Shown here piece by piece: positions 27,202 through 35,641 of a stretch of DNA of 64,000 bases; the first letter of the stretch is position 1; every line of letters begins with the position of its first letter. The notes beneath the pieces are model-generated. The model saw only the letters and a list, made by a program, of their open reading frames with translations, did no database searches and was not told the DNA's origin. The position numbers and the translations under genes are program-made. The DNA is from Litorilituus lipolyticus (GTDB taxonomy: Bacteria; Pseudomonadota; Gammaproteobacteria; Enterobacterales; Alteromonadaceae), in assembly GCF_006439335.1 (NCBI RefSeq), contig NZ_SAWY01000036.1, positions 266,166-330,165 on the forward strand, written 5' to 3'.

Positions 27202-27966
27202 ATGATGTTAAATACTCTTGATATAATGCAAGCTGTTTTGCTTATCGCGATAGGCTTAATTGCGGGTGTTATTAATACCTTAGCTGGCGGGGGTTCTAAT
27301 TTATCTTTACCTGCACTAATGATGTGTGGTTTACCTGCTGATGTGGCTAATGCGACGAATAGAGTAGGTGTCTTATTACAATCAATTACTGCAACAAAGG
27401 GTTTCTACCATCATAAAAAATTAGAAGTAAACTCAATCAAAAACACTTTTTGGCCGCTACTGTTTGGCGGATTATGTGGTGCATTAACCGCGTCGTACCT
27501 TGAGGTTACATTACTCAAGCCCTTACTTTTAGGCACCATGATTGCTGTTTCTTTATGGGTGGTTTTAAAAAGTGATACTGATGCTGAGCAAAAGCGTGAA
27601 CCCAAAAGTTGTTATGCCTCAATTGGTAGCTTATTAGCAATATTTGGCGCGGGTTTTTATGGTGGCTTTGTGCAAGCAGGGGTTGGCTTTGTTTTAATCG
27701 CGGCTTTTGTTGGCATGCTAGATTACGATTTATTAAGAGCTAATGCGATGAAAGTGGTTGCAACAGTTATTTTTACTAGTATTGCATTACTCATCTTTGT
27801 TTTTCGAGATCAAGTTGCTTGGCTGCCAGGATTATTATTGGGTGTTGGCAGTATAGTTGGTGCAAAAGTGGCCGTTCAGTTTGCAGTTAACGTCAAAGCA
27901 AGTACGTTAAAAATTATGGTGTTAATAATGACGATTATTGCCAGCGTAGCCGCGCTACTTACATAG
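27202..27966 (+). CDS. TauE/SafE (sulfite exporter) family permease
   Basis: A 254-residue inner-membrane protein with about eight TM helices. The two internal repeats show the family's GxxAGxxNTLAGGGS-type motif (IAGVINTLAGGGSNLSLPAL) near residue 23, and a second glycine-rich motif (GAGFYGGFVQAGVGF) near 150. Members move sulfite, sulfoacetate or related organic anions, and the substrate here is not given by context. It has its own terminator-separated transcript after ilvC and converges on the next gene. Confidence 0.88.
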   Translation: MMLNTLDIMQAVLLIAIGLIAGVINTLAGGGSNLSLPALMMCGLPADVANATNRVGVLLQSITATKGFYHHKKLEVNSIKNTFWPLLFGGLCGALTASYLEVTLLKPLLLGTMIAVSLWVVLKSDTDAEQKREPKSCYASIGSLLAIFGAGFYGGFVQAGVGFVLIAAFVGMLDYDLLRANAMKVVATVIFTSIALLIFVFRDQVAWLPGLLLGVGSIVGAKVAVQFAVNVKASTLKIMVLIMTIIASVAALLT

Positions 27967-28050
27967 GAACAGCTGAAGCTGAACTCAGTTTAAAGAATGG
28001 ATTAACTATTTAAATACAATGGGTTATATTTGATTTTTTTCTAGCTCAAG

Positions 28051-28494
28051 TTACTTGCTGGTTCCTTTTTCGTTCAATAAAGACTTGTTGAGTAAAGGGC
28101 TACTCGCTTTCAGTTTAGTGACTTGTTGTTTTTCATCCATGGTTAATGCCTTATAGCCTCTAGGATATGACCAACCATAGCCCCACCTAAAAGGTGTTGG
28201 TAAGTAGGGTGTACCACCTACACGAACACCGGCAAGCATCAGTTGAGCAATTTCAGGCTCTCCCACTTTTGCAACGCATTGTTGAAGCGCTTCATCAGCG
28301 ACTAGCCTCTCATTAGATGTGCCACCTTGCCAATAGGCTAAGTCGTGAGCTGTACAGCAAGAAAGCCAAAGTTGAGATTGCTCAAAAGTACCATCAGGAA
28401 ATGCGCTACAGCCGTCTGATGTAAACGGCTTTAGTTCGTCGGCTGCCACATTGAATGCTATCGAGAGTAAAAAAATGATTATATAAGTACGCAT
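28051..28494 (-). CDS. Exported protein with phospholipase A2-like CCxxHD motif
   Basis: A 147-residue protein with a signal peptide (MRTYIIIFLLSIAFNVAA, cleavage about residue 18). The mature part begins with SDGCSAFPDGT and then LSCCTAHDLAYW: Cys46-Cys47-x-x-His50-Asp51-x-x-Tyr54, the arrangement of the phospholipase A2 active-site helix. Most remaining disulfide Cys of secreted PLA2 are absent, so activity is uncertain. A GTG at 28527, two bases from the upstream stop, could start 11 residues earlier, but the signal peptide begins at the chosen ATG. It appears cotranscribed with the DUF3365 haem protein. I know no assigned function. Confidence 0.65.
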   Translation of the reverse strand: MRTYIIIFLLSIAFNVAADELKPFTSDGCSAFPDGTFEQSQLWLSCCTAHDLAYWQGGTSNERLVADEALQQCVAKVGEPEIAQLMLAGVRVGGTPYLPTPFRWGYGWSYPRGYKALTMDEKQQVTKLKASSPLLNKSLLNEKGTSK

Positions 28495-28528
28495 AACATT
28501 GTTCTTTTTTACGCTTTTCAATAGCACG

Positions 28529-29110
28529 CTATAATTTCTTCACTAAACTAAATGCACCGCGAACATCGCCTAAACTATAACCTGTCGCCATATCGTTAGG
28601 GTAATGTTTCTGCAACGCTTGTTTGACTTCAGGTGCTATGGTATTACCATGGCAATTTAAGCAAACGCCTTCAATAAGCTGCGCTTTCATAAAACGAAAT
28701 TCGTTGTTAACTATTTCAGCATGCTCTAGAGAGTTAGCCGTTTGTTTGGTGTTAGCTTGCTCTTTTTGTTGTGCAAATTGTTGTAAGATTTTTTGCTCAT
28801 AGTTATTAGCCGTTGCATTCTTAGCGTTGCGAGTTTTTAAGCTGACTCTACTGACATCCCATTGCGTTTTTTGACTTAATTTTTTGGCGATTTTGGGTGC
28901 TTCAATTGCACAAACGTCGATGGCATGTACTAATCCACCAGACTGTATTGCTTGTTTTAACTTAGGCTTTAAAGTGCCACCAAAGCTTTTTACTATTTTT
29001 TTAGCTTCAGAAGTTAATTGCTGTTCATCTGCTGGCTTATGCGCATGAGCATAAATAGGTAAAAGTGAAAAAATTGTTAGGGGGATTAGAAATTGAATAG
29101 AGTGTTTCAT
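28529..29110 (-). CDS. Periplasmic DUF3365 (Tll0287-like) haem protein
   Basis: A 193-residue exported protein: signal peptide residues 1-23 (PLTIFSLLPIYAHA), then a Tll0287-like domain. It has a single c-type haem site, CLNCH, at 150-154. The segment before it (VNNEFRFMKAQLIEGVC) and the one after (YSLGDVRGAFSL) are family features. It probably acts as a periplasmic redox or ligand sensor, or an electron-transfer protein. The next gene starts within 1-35 bp downstream, so the two likely form an operon. Confidence 0.85.
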   Translation of the reverse strand: MKHSIQFLIPLTIFSLLPIYAHAHKPADEQQLTSEAKKIVKSFGGTLKPKLKQAIQSGGLVHAIDVCAIEAPKIAKKLSQKTQWDVSRVSLKTRNAKNATANNYEQKILQQFAQQKEQANTKQTANSLEHAEIVNNEFRFMKAQLIEGVCLNCHGNTIAPEVKQALQKHYPNDMATGYSLGDVRGAFSLVKKL

Positions 29111-29349
29111 AGCAAAGATTCTAATGTTAAGAAATAGTTAATAGTTATAACCTTTACCGAATCAATTTGCACATAACTAATTAAAATTTTCATTATTATG
29201 GATGCACTATCCATAAATTTACCTAAAGTAACACTTCAAAACATCTTTCTCATCAAAGGTTACAGTATTTAATCCTGAAGTTGTTATCTTATGAAGCATC
29301 AAATCAATAAGTCATTAAACAAGCACATTATCTACAAAGGAGAGTTGCC

Positions 29350-29592
29350 ATGAAAACTATCATAGGTCTTACAACAATCGTTATTACCATGTTGTCTTTT
29401 AGTGTTTTGGCCAATGAAAAAGATAACTTACTAGAAAACCCTGTTTTTGCTGAAAGATTAGAGCAAGCTGTTGAGTATAAATTAGAGTCTCTTCACTTTG
29501 ATATTGAAGCAGAACTACAAGTGCAGCTTGAAGATGAGCTAGAAGATAATATGGAAGTCGCTATTGAAGACTTTGAACAGCAAGTTAAATAA
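29350..29592 (+). CDS. Small exported acidic protein, unknown
   Basis: An 80-residue protein with a clear signal peptide (MKTIIGLTTIVITMLSFSVLA, cleavage before NE) and a short, strongly acidic helical mature part. There Glu and Asp recur every 3-4 residues (VQLEDELEDNMEVAIEDFEQ). A strong AAAGGAG ribosome site precedes the ATG, and a strong terminator follows, so it is a real single-gene transcript. There is no Cys or recognisable motif. A periplasmic chaperone-like, ion-binding or stress role is only a guess. Confidence 0.72.
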   Translation: MKTIIGLTTIVITMLSFSVLANEKDNLLENPVFAERLEQAVEYKLESLHFDIEAELQVQLEDELEDNMEVAIEDFEQQVK

Positions 29593-29618
29593 ACTTTACT
29601 CCACTACCCCGCAGTGTT

Positions 29619-29661
29619 GCAGTTTCTTAGTAATATAGAGCTACTAAGAAACTGCTTTTTT
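29619..29661 (+). terminator. Strong rho-independent terminator after the small exported protein
   Basis: A perfect 14-bp stem, GCAGTTTCTTAGTA (29619-29632) with TACTAAGAAACTGC (29642-29655), a 9-base loop, then TTTTTT (29656-29661). Confidence 0.93.
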
Positions 29662-29679
29662 ATATGATGATTAAAATTT

Positions 29680-30594
29680 TTATTCAGGTATTAACTCGTC
29701 TTTATTTTCAGTCGTGATCCACAATCGTTTGTCGTTTATTAATGCTTTAGTTTTTGGTGATAATGACGGGTTGGTTAGGGTGAAACTAATTCTTTGAGCA
29801 ATATCGGCTTTAGTAAGGATGTTGGCTGTTACTGGGTGAGTTTGGAAAAAACGCTCAAAAGCACCTGACTTAATAATTTTTTCGAACCCAAGATTTAAAC
29901 GCTTTTTTAGTGTTTCATTGTTTTTATTAATGAAGAAGAACATTGGTGCTGGGTATTTAAGTAGAAAGTTATCTTCAACAACCAAAGTTGGTTCAGTTGC
30001 GATTTCAAACCAGGGCTCATGTAATGCTCTGGGGAAATAGTCAAAACGCTTCTTTTTAAGCATAGAGAGTAAATATATATCATACCCCTTGATAACATTG
30101 AAATTATTGCTTTCAAGAATATCTGTATCAGGCCAATTGTAGCCTTGTCCAAGCGGCCGCATTTTTAACTGGTCTAACGAAGTTTCACGGGTAAACTGTT
30201 TTTGTTCACCTTTTCTGATAATAAAGATTCTATAACCCATTAAACCTTTTAAGATTGGGATATAAATAGCCTGTAGTTCTTGTTCGAGCTCTTGAGAAGT
30301 CATGCGCCAGTGAATATCTATAAATTCATTCCTTTTCAAAGAAGCTGATGTTCTTGCTTGCGACATTTCATAGGCAACAGGTTTTAAAACATAATCTCCA
30401 AATTCATCCCTACTGGCATTTAAGATAAGCGTTAACAAATCAACGAAATAACTTTGTTTGGGATCCGGGTATTTTTCAGATTCAATGTATCTAATGTGTT
30501 TTGTTGGATTGGCATAAGTGGTACCGCATAATGATATCAAGATGAAAAATACGCCAAAGAGAGAGTAAATGAATGATATCTCTCTACATTTCAT
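29680..30594 (-). CDS. Periplasmic solute-binding-like protein (ABC substrate-binding fold)
   Basis: A 304-residue exported protein. The signal peptide is about 1-29 (IYSLFGVFFILISLCGTTYA). The mature part looks like a family 3 type-II periplasmic binding protein: an opening strand (HIRYIES), a middle RETSLDQLKMRPLGQGYNW and a FDYFPRALHEPWFEIA segment, with a C-terminal SLSPKTKALINDKRLW. No transporter genes are near, so it is more likely a sensor partner than a transport component. The start codon ATG 30594 lies inside the last codons of the upstream kinase gene (11-bp overlap, ATGAAATGTAG), so translation is probably coupled. A GTG 21 bases earlier is an alternative. Confidence 0.7.
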   Translation of the reverse strand: MKCREISFIYSLFGVFFILISLCGTTYANPTKHIRYIESEKYPDPKQSYFVDLLTLILNASRDEFGDYVLKPVAYEMSQARTSASLKRNEFIDIHWRMTSQELEQELQAIYIPILKGLMGYRIFIIRKGEQKQFTRETSLDQLKMRPLGQGYNWPDTDILESNNFNVIKGYDIYLLSMLKKKRFDYFPRALHEPWFEIATEPTLVVEDNFLLKYPAPMFFFINKNNETLKKRLNLGFEKIIKSGAFERFFQTHPVTANILTKADIAQRISFTLTNPSLSPKTKALINDKRLWITTENKDELIPE

Positions 30595-33500
30595 TTGGAA
30601 GTAGCGTTGCAGCACAGTTTCGTCCCTTTTCTTTAGCTAGATATAGCGCCTTGTCCGTTTGGCGTAGTAAGTTATCGATTTGGCTATCAATATCTTGCTC
30701 TAATGAAGGAATAATGGAATGGCAGCCGACACTGATCGTTACCATGTCATGTTTACCATTCATCTTGTGGGGTATATGTAACTCTTGCACATTCTTGCAG
30801 AGTTTATTTGCCATCTCTAATGCCGAGTCTCTATCTATTGAAGTTAAAATCACAGCAAATTCTTCACCGCCATACCTGGCCGCTAAATCAGATGCTCTAT
30901 TAAATAGTGCTTGAAAAACCACGCCTATTTTTCGTAAACATTCATCGCCATCAATATGACCATAACAATCATTAAATTTTTTAAAATTATCAACATCGCA
31001 CAGCAACAATGAAATAACTTGTTGATTACGTTTAGCTCGTCCTAACTCTAACTTAATTTGATCATTAAACTGACGTCTATTGGATAAGTTCGTTAGGTTG
31101 TCAGTAGTGGCTAATAGTTGTAATTGTTCATTTGCTACTTCTAATTGTTGTGTTCTTTCAAGCACTTTATTTTCTAAGTTACTATAAAGTTTAGAGTTTT
31201 CAATTGATATAGCCGCTTGTGATGACAATAGTTGGATTAATTCAATACGCTCAGGTGTAAATACGCCGGGTATCAATCTGTTTTCAAGGTAAATGATGCC
31301 TGTTAATTGTCCTTGATGCAGCATTGGGCTACAGAAAGCAGACTTCACTTTATGTGTTTGAAAGTAAGTATCTTGGCAAAAATCATCATGAGTTAAGGCG
31401 TTTTCTAAAGCAACACTTTGTAGAGTACGTTGAACATATGAGATTAAGGAGGTAGGAAAAGCATATTGAGCATGCTCACTGCCCTCACAATCAGGTAGTT
31501 TTGACGTAATAACATCGTTATCGAGCACACTCTCAAATTCTATGGAGCTACCTTCACTATTAACTTTTAATAGTAAAAAGCGTTGTGCGCCCGCATTCTC
31601 TAGAATAAAGCTAGATAATGTTTTAATTAAATCTGCGAAAACAATTTCACCCGCAATTAATTGTGATGATTTAATGACTGTTTCTAAGTCAAGTTGATTG
31701 GATTGATGATGAGAGGTAGATACCGTTAAACTGCGCTGATTATAATCTGGTTCTAATAACGTTTCCTCTTGGTTGGTAATATCATCATAATTCAATATTT
31801 GTGGAAAAGTATGAGCATAATGTTGCTGAAGTTGCATTGCTTTGCCTGCAGCTCCCCATTGGCTATAAAGATAATGACTTTGAATTAAGTCGTGAACAGC
31901 ATAGCGTTTTTGTTGGTTATTTATATGAAACTTAGTAAGCAATTCGTAACACAGAGCTTCTTCGTGAATAAAGCCACTTTCATTAGCTTGTTGAGTGGCT
32001 AAGTTATAGTGTTTTAATGCTTGATTAGGTTTATTTGTGACCCGAAAGTATTCAGCTTGTACTAGATGCCATTGATGCAAATGATTCTTTGGTGAAAATT
32101 TAGCCCATTTCTTCAGTTTACGTTGATTTAACAGAACCTGCTTTTGGTAAAGGTACTTATTGAATAACGAAATGTCTTGATTGGCTAACAAGGTGAGTGA
32201 ATCATAAAAGTAGAACAATCTATGTTGGTAGGTACCCATACCTGCTTTTAAATATGGCTTAATCTTTTGTCTGTTCACCTGTGCTTGCTCAATATCATTG
32301 AGCAAGTAGCTTTGCATTAATTTTGCAAAATAAAGAAAAAATAACGTACTGGCATCATTTTCTTTTAGATGTTGCGCTAAGTACTCAGCTTCATCGTAAG
32401 CAGAGCCTGATAATAGTTTTGGTGCAGTGTTTAGTGATGATAAGTTTTGGGCAAGTTGCCAACAGATGTCATGCCAAAATTGAGAAGATGCCATGTTAAA
32501 TGTTTTAAGAGTTTGATGGGCATCTTCCATACTTGGTAAGAGTGTTGTAAGTACCTCACCACAATGTAATTTATGCTGAATACTATTGTTTAGTGCGTAA
32601 GAGGCATATTCATAGTCACCCTTTTCAAGGGATAGAGAATAGGCTCTATCTAGTATTGCTAACGACTCTGCTAACGGATGTTTGTAATTGTTAATCATCC
32701 AACCTGAAAAAAATACCGGTTGCTGTAAATATAAATTGTGCGTTTCGGCTAACTTTATGCCTAAATCACCATAACTATAGCCAGTTTCGATATTACCTAG
32801 CATTGCGCATTCCGTAATACCCCACCATGAAAAAGCATACCCAGATATTGGCGCGTAACCTTGCGTAACGGAATTTTGCGTCATTTTAAAAATGATCATG
32901 GCGACCAAGTTGGGAGATGTCCAATAGGCAGCAGGAACGGTTAAACCTAATATATCCATGATGAGTAATTGCTGAGGATCAGTCATTTGATTTAAAGAGA
33001 GTAGCTCTTGCGGAGAGTGTCCTTTTAAGGTTTTCTTTGTTTTTAATAAGTTGAAAATAACTTGCAAGTCGTTAGGTCTTTTAGGGATGTTAACTTCTAG
33101 CAATGCTAAAGCATGCAAAGAGGCATCAACGGCTTCAGATAATCTGTTTTGAGCGGTATATGCTTGTAAGTGAATTACCGCAACTTGAGCACGTTCAATG
33201 GGAGTCTTAGCTTTTTCTAATACTAAGGCTAACCATGATTCCATTTGATCGAATAAATTAAGAAAGTAAGCTACTTCAGCAGCATCAAGGTATAGCTGAA
33301 TAGTGCTTTTATGATTGTCATTTTGCCAACAACCTTCTGCTAATGCTGAAATAGCACTGGTAAAGTGCTTTAAAGCGGCATCATAAGCAGTAACTTGCTT
33401 TGCGCGTTGCCCTGCGAGCAAGTTAAGTGATGATAAAAGCTGCTTTTCTTGATTTTCCTTGATGACGGGTTTCGCTACATTTAAGTGCCTAACAATATCA

Positions 33501-35635
33501 AATAATTGTTTGCTTTGTTCCTCATCAGACAAGGTGTTTAGTAAAGCTTTTGCTATAGAATAATGAACTTTTCGTTTAGTTTTTTCATCAAAAATACTGT
33601 AGGCGGCTTGTTGAACACGATCATGAACAAATTGATAAACTTCTTTAGCGTATCTTAATATTCCCTCTTTTACAGGGATGTTGATCAGGCTAGCTGTTTG
33701 CTCTAGAGATTCATCAAGAATATTGGCGAGCTCAGTTAATTGGAATTTATTACCAAGGCAGGCAGCATATTTTAATGCTTTCTGCGACGGTGCGGGTAAT
33801 TGCTTTATTTTATCAACCATTAAATCAACGACATTACGGGTAATGCTTAATTTATTCAGCTCGGTTAATTCCCAAACCCAGTGGTTCTGTTGCAAATCAA
33901 AAGACAATAATTCTTTCTTTTCTAACATTTCTAAAAATTGCACTAAAAAGAAGGCGTTTCCAAGTGTCTTTTCATAAACCAGTCGTGATAATTCCTTTGT
34001 ATTTTCAGACGTTTGTAACGCATCTGAAATAAGCTCATGGGTTGCTGATTCAGTTAAATTTTCAAGATGAAAATGCTCCACATTGAGTGGTGACTTCTCT
34101 ATCGTTGATAAAGATAATGAGAAGGGGTGAGTTGTGGTTATTTCATTATCTCTATAGGCCGCAATAAAGAGGAAGTAATGTTTTGCTTTGCCTTTTACTA
34201 ATGACTTTAATAGCTTGATCGAAGCAGTATCTGCCCATTGCCAATCATCAATGAAAATGACTAAAGGATGCTCTTTTAATGCTATTGCAGAGATGAACTG
34301 GTTAAAAACATAACTGAGTCTATGTTGTGCCTGCATACCTGTTAAAGGTGAAGCGGTAGGTTGTTTACCTAAAATGAGTTCAAATGTGGGAATAGCATCA
34401 ATGATAACTTGGCCATTATCACCCACAGCATTTTTTATTAAGTTACGCCAAGCAATTAGTGAAGCTTCATCTTCTTTTAAGATGTAATCAGCTAATGCGG
34501 TTAGTGCCTGACGCCATGCATAAAATGGAGTGCTACGACGGTTTTTTTCAAATTTTCCTGAAATGAACAGTCCTTGTTTTTCGGTAAGGGGTTTGTGTAC
34601 TTCATTAACTAAAGCACTTTTACCGACACCAGATAAACCTGATACTAGAATTATCTCAGCTGCGCCTTGACTAACACGATCAAACGATTTGAGTAATAAG
34701 CCAATTTCAACTTCTCTGCCATATAATTTTTGTTTCAATTGCAATTTTGGTGATTTGTCTAGTTCACCTAAGACAAAATCAGAAGCCGGTTTTCTTTTTA
34801 ATTGTTGTAAGCACAATGATAAGTCATGACTCAAGCCACTAGCGGTTTGGTAGCGTTCGTCTGCAGATTTACACAATAATCGATTAATGATTTTTACAAG
34901 AGACAAAGGTAATCGAGCATTAATTTCATCTGGTGAACGTGGAACTTTGGCAATATGCGCATGGATCAGCTCTATTCTATGATGCTCTTTAAAAGGAAGT
35001 TCCGATGTAAATAATTGATATAGAGTAACTCCGAGGGAATAGAGATCTGAGCGATAATCGATAACTCGATTAATACGGCCGGTCTGTTCAGGAGAAATAT
35101 ATTCAGCTTTCCCTTCTAACTCATTATGGTTTTGAAAACTATGTTGCTCAACAGATGAAAGAGAAGAAATACCAAAATCTATAATTTTTACTTGTTCAGT
35201 TGCAGGGTTATAAACAATATTATCTGGGCTAATGTCTTTATGAATAATGCCGTGATGATGAATATGACTGAGTGCATTCGCTATTTTGATCGCTATGGCT
35301 AGTCGTTCTTCAATATTTATTTCGCTTACTGTGACTGTCGGTTGTAAAAAAGTCTTCTTAAGTGTTTTTCCACCAATATCTTCCGAAACTAGCATCAGCG
35401 AATTATTATTTTCAATTAGTTCATAAACTTGCCTAACTCCGTCGATATTAAGTAGGTATTTGGAAAGCTCATATTCGCGTTTAACTCTCAGAATTTCTTT
35501 GCTGGAAGGGTAGCTTTTATTTAAAGTTTTAATAATGACATTTTTTTGATCGATAGCTCGAACACCACGATAAATGACAGTCGCATCATTATTGAATAAC
35601 TCTTCGTTTGCTTCGTAACCAGCATTTAATAACAT
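30584..35635 (-). CDS. Ser/Thr kinase - AAA ATPase - TPR-like - GAF - diguanylate cyclase fusion
   Basis: A 1683-residue cytosolic protein. It opens with a Hanks-type kinase at 1-270: Lys36, catalytic loop HKDISPDN with Asp134 and Asn139, and DFG Asp153. An AAA/STAND-type ATPase follows from about 300 to 600 (Walker A GLSGVGKS at 333-340; Walker B-like VIFIDDWQWAD). Then come a long helical TPR-like region (about 690-1280), a GAF domain (about 1330-1480), a short coiled coil, and a GGDEF domain with GGEEF at 1589-1593 and an inhibitory RASD site five residues before it. The first part matches known multi-domain kinases that end in a histidine kinase; here a diguanylate cyclase takes its place. 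It sits 6 bp after a condensation-fold gene and overlaps the binding-protein gene. Confidence 0.92.
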   Translation of the reverse strand: MLLNAGYEANEELFNNDATVIYRGVRAIDQKNVIIKTLNKSYPSSKEILRVKREYELSKYLLNIDGVRQVYELIENNNSLMLVSEDIGGKTLKKTFLQPTVTVSEINIEERLAIAIKIANALSHIHHHGIIHKDISPDNIVYNPATEQVKIIDFGISSLSSVEQHSFQNHNELEGKAEYISPEQTGRINRVIDYRSDLYSLGVTLYQLFTSELPFKEHHRIELIHAHIAKVPRSPDEINARLPLSLVKIINRLLCKSADERYQTASGLSHDLSLCLQQLKRKPASDFVLGELDKSPKLQLKQKLYGREVEIGLLLKSFDRVSQGAAEIILVSGLSGVGKSALVNEVHKPLTEKQGLFISGKFEKNRRSTPFYAWRQALTALADYILKEDEASLIAWRNLIKNAVGDNGQVIIDAIPTFELILGKQPTASPLTGMQAQHRLSYVFNQFISAIALKEHPLVIFIDDWQWADTASIKLLKSLVKGKAKHYFLFIAAYRDNEITTTHPFSLSLSTIEKSPLNVEHFHLENLTESATHELISDALQTSENTKELSRLVYEKTLGNAFFLVQFLEMLEKKELLSFDLQQNHWVWELTELNKLSITRNVVDLMVDKIKQLPAPSQKALKYAACLGNKFQLTELANILDESLEQTASLINIPVKEGILRYAKEVYQFVHDRVQQAAYSIFDEKTKRKVHYSIAKALLNTLSDEEQSKQLFDIVRHLNVAKPVIKENQEKQLLSSLNLLAGQRAKQVTAYDAALKHFTSAISALAEGCWQNDNHKSTIQLYLDAAEVAYFLNLFDQMESWLALVLEKAKTPIERAQVAVIHLQAYTAQNRLSEAVDASLHALALLEVNIPKRPNDLQVIFNLLKTKKTLKGHSPQELLSLNQMTDPQQLLIMDILGLTVPAAYWTSPNLVAMIIFKMTQNSVTQGYAPISGYAFSWWGITECAMLGNIETGYSYGDLGIKLAETHNLYLQQPVFFSGWMINNYKHPLAESLAILDRAYSLSLEKGDYEYASYALNNSIQHKLHCGEVLTTLLPSMEDAHQTLKTFNMASSQFWHDICWQLAQNLSSLNTAPKLLSGSAYDEAEYLAQHLKENDASTLFFLYFAKLMQSYLLNDIEQAQVNRQKIKPYLKAGMGTYQHRLFYFYDSLTLLANQDISLFNKYLYQKQVLLNQRKLKKWAKFSPKNHLHQWHLVQAEYFRVTNKPNQALKHYNLATQQANESGFIHEEALCYELLTKFHINNQQKRYAVHDLIQSHYLYSQWGAAGKAMQLQQHYAHTFPQILNYDDITNQEETLLEPDYNQRSLTVSTSHHQSNQLDLETVIKSSQLIAGEIVFADLIKTLSSFILENAGAQRFLLLKVNSEGSSIEFESVLDNDVITSKLPDCEGSEHAQYAFPTSLISYVQRTLQSVALENALTHDDFCQDTYFQTHKVKSAFCSPMLHQGQLTGIIYLENRLIPGVFTPERIELIQLLSSQAAISIENSKLYSNLENKVLERTQQLEVANEQLQLLATTDNLTNLSNRRQFNDQIKLELGRAKRNQQVISLLLCDVDNFKKFNDCYGHIDGDECLRKIGVVFQALFNRASDLAARYGGEEFAVILTSIDRDSALEMANKLCKNVQELHIPHKMNGKHDMVTISVGCHSIIPSLEQDIDSQIDNLLRQTDKALYLAKEKGRNCAATLLPNEM

Positions 35636-35641
35636 AAACTA

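Noticed and set aside
29907..30152. Minus-strand frame inside the solute-binding-like gene
   Set aside because: It overlaps the better frame with signal peptide and translational coupling; no motif or start signal supports it.
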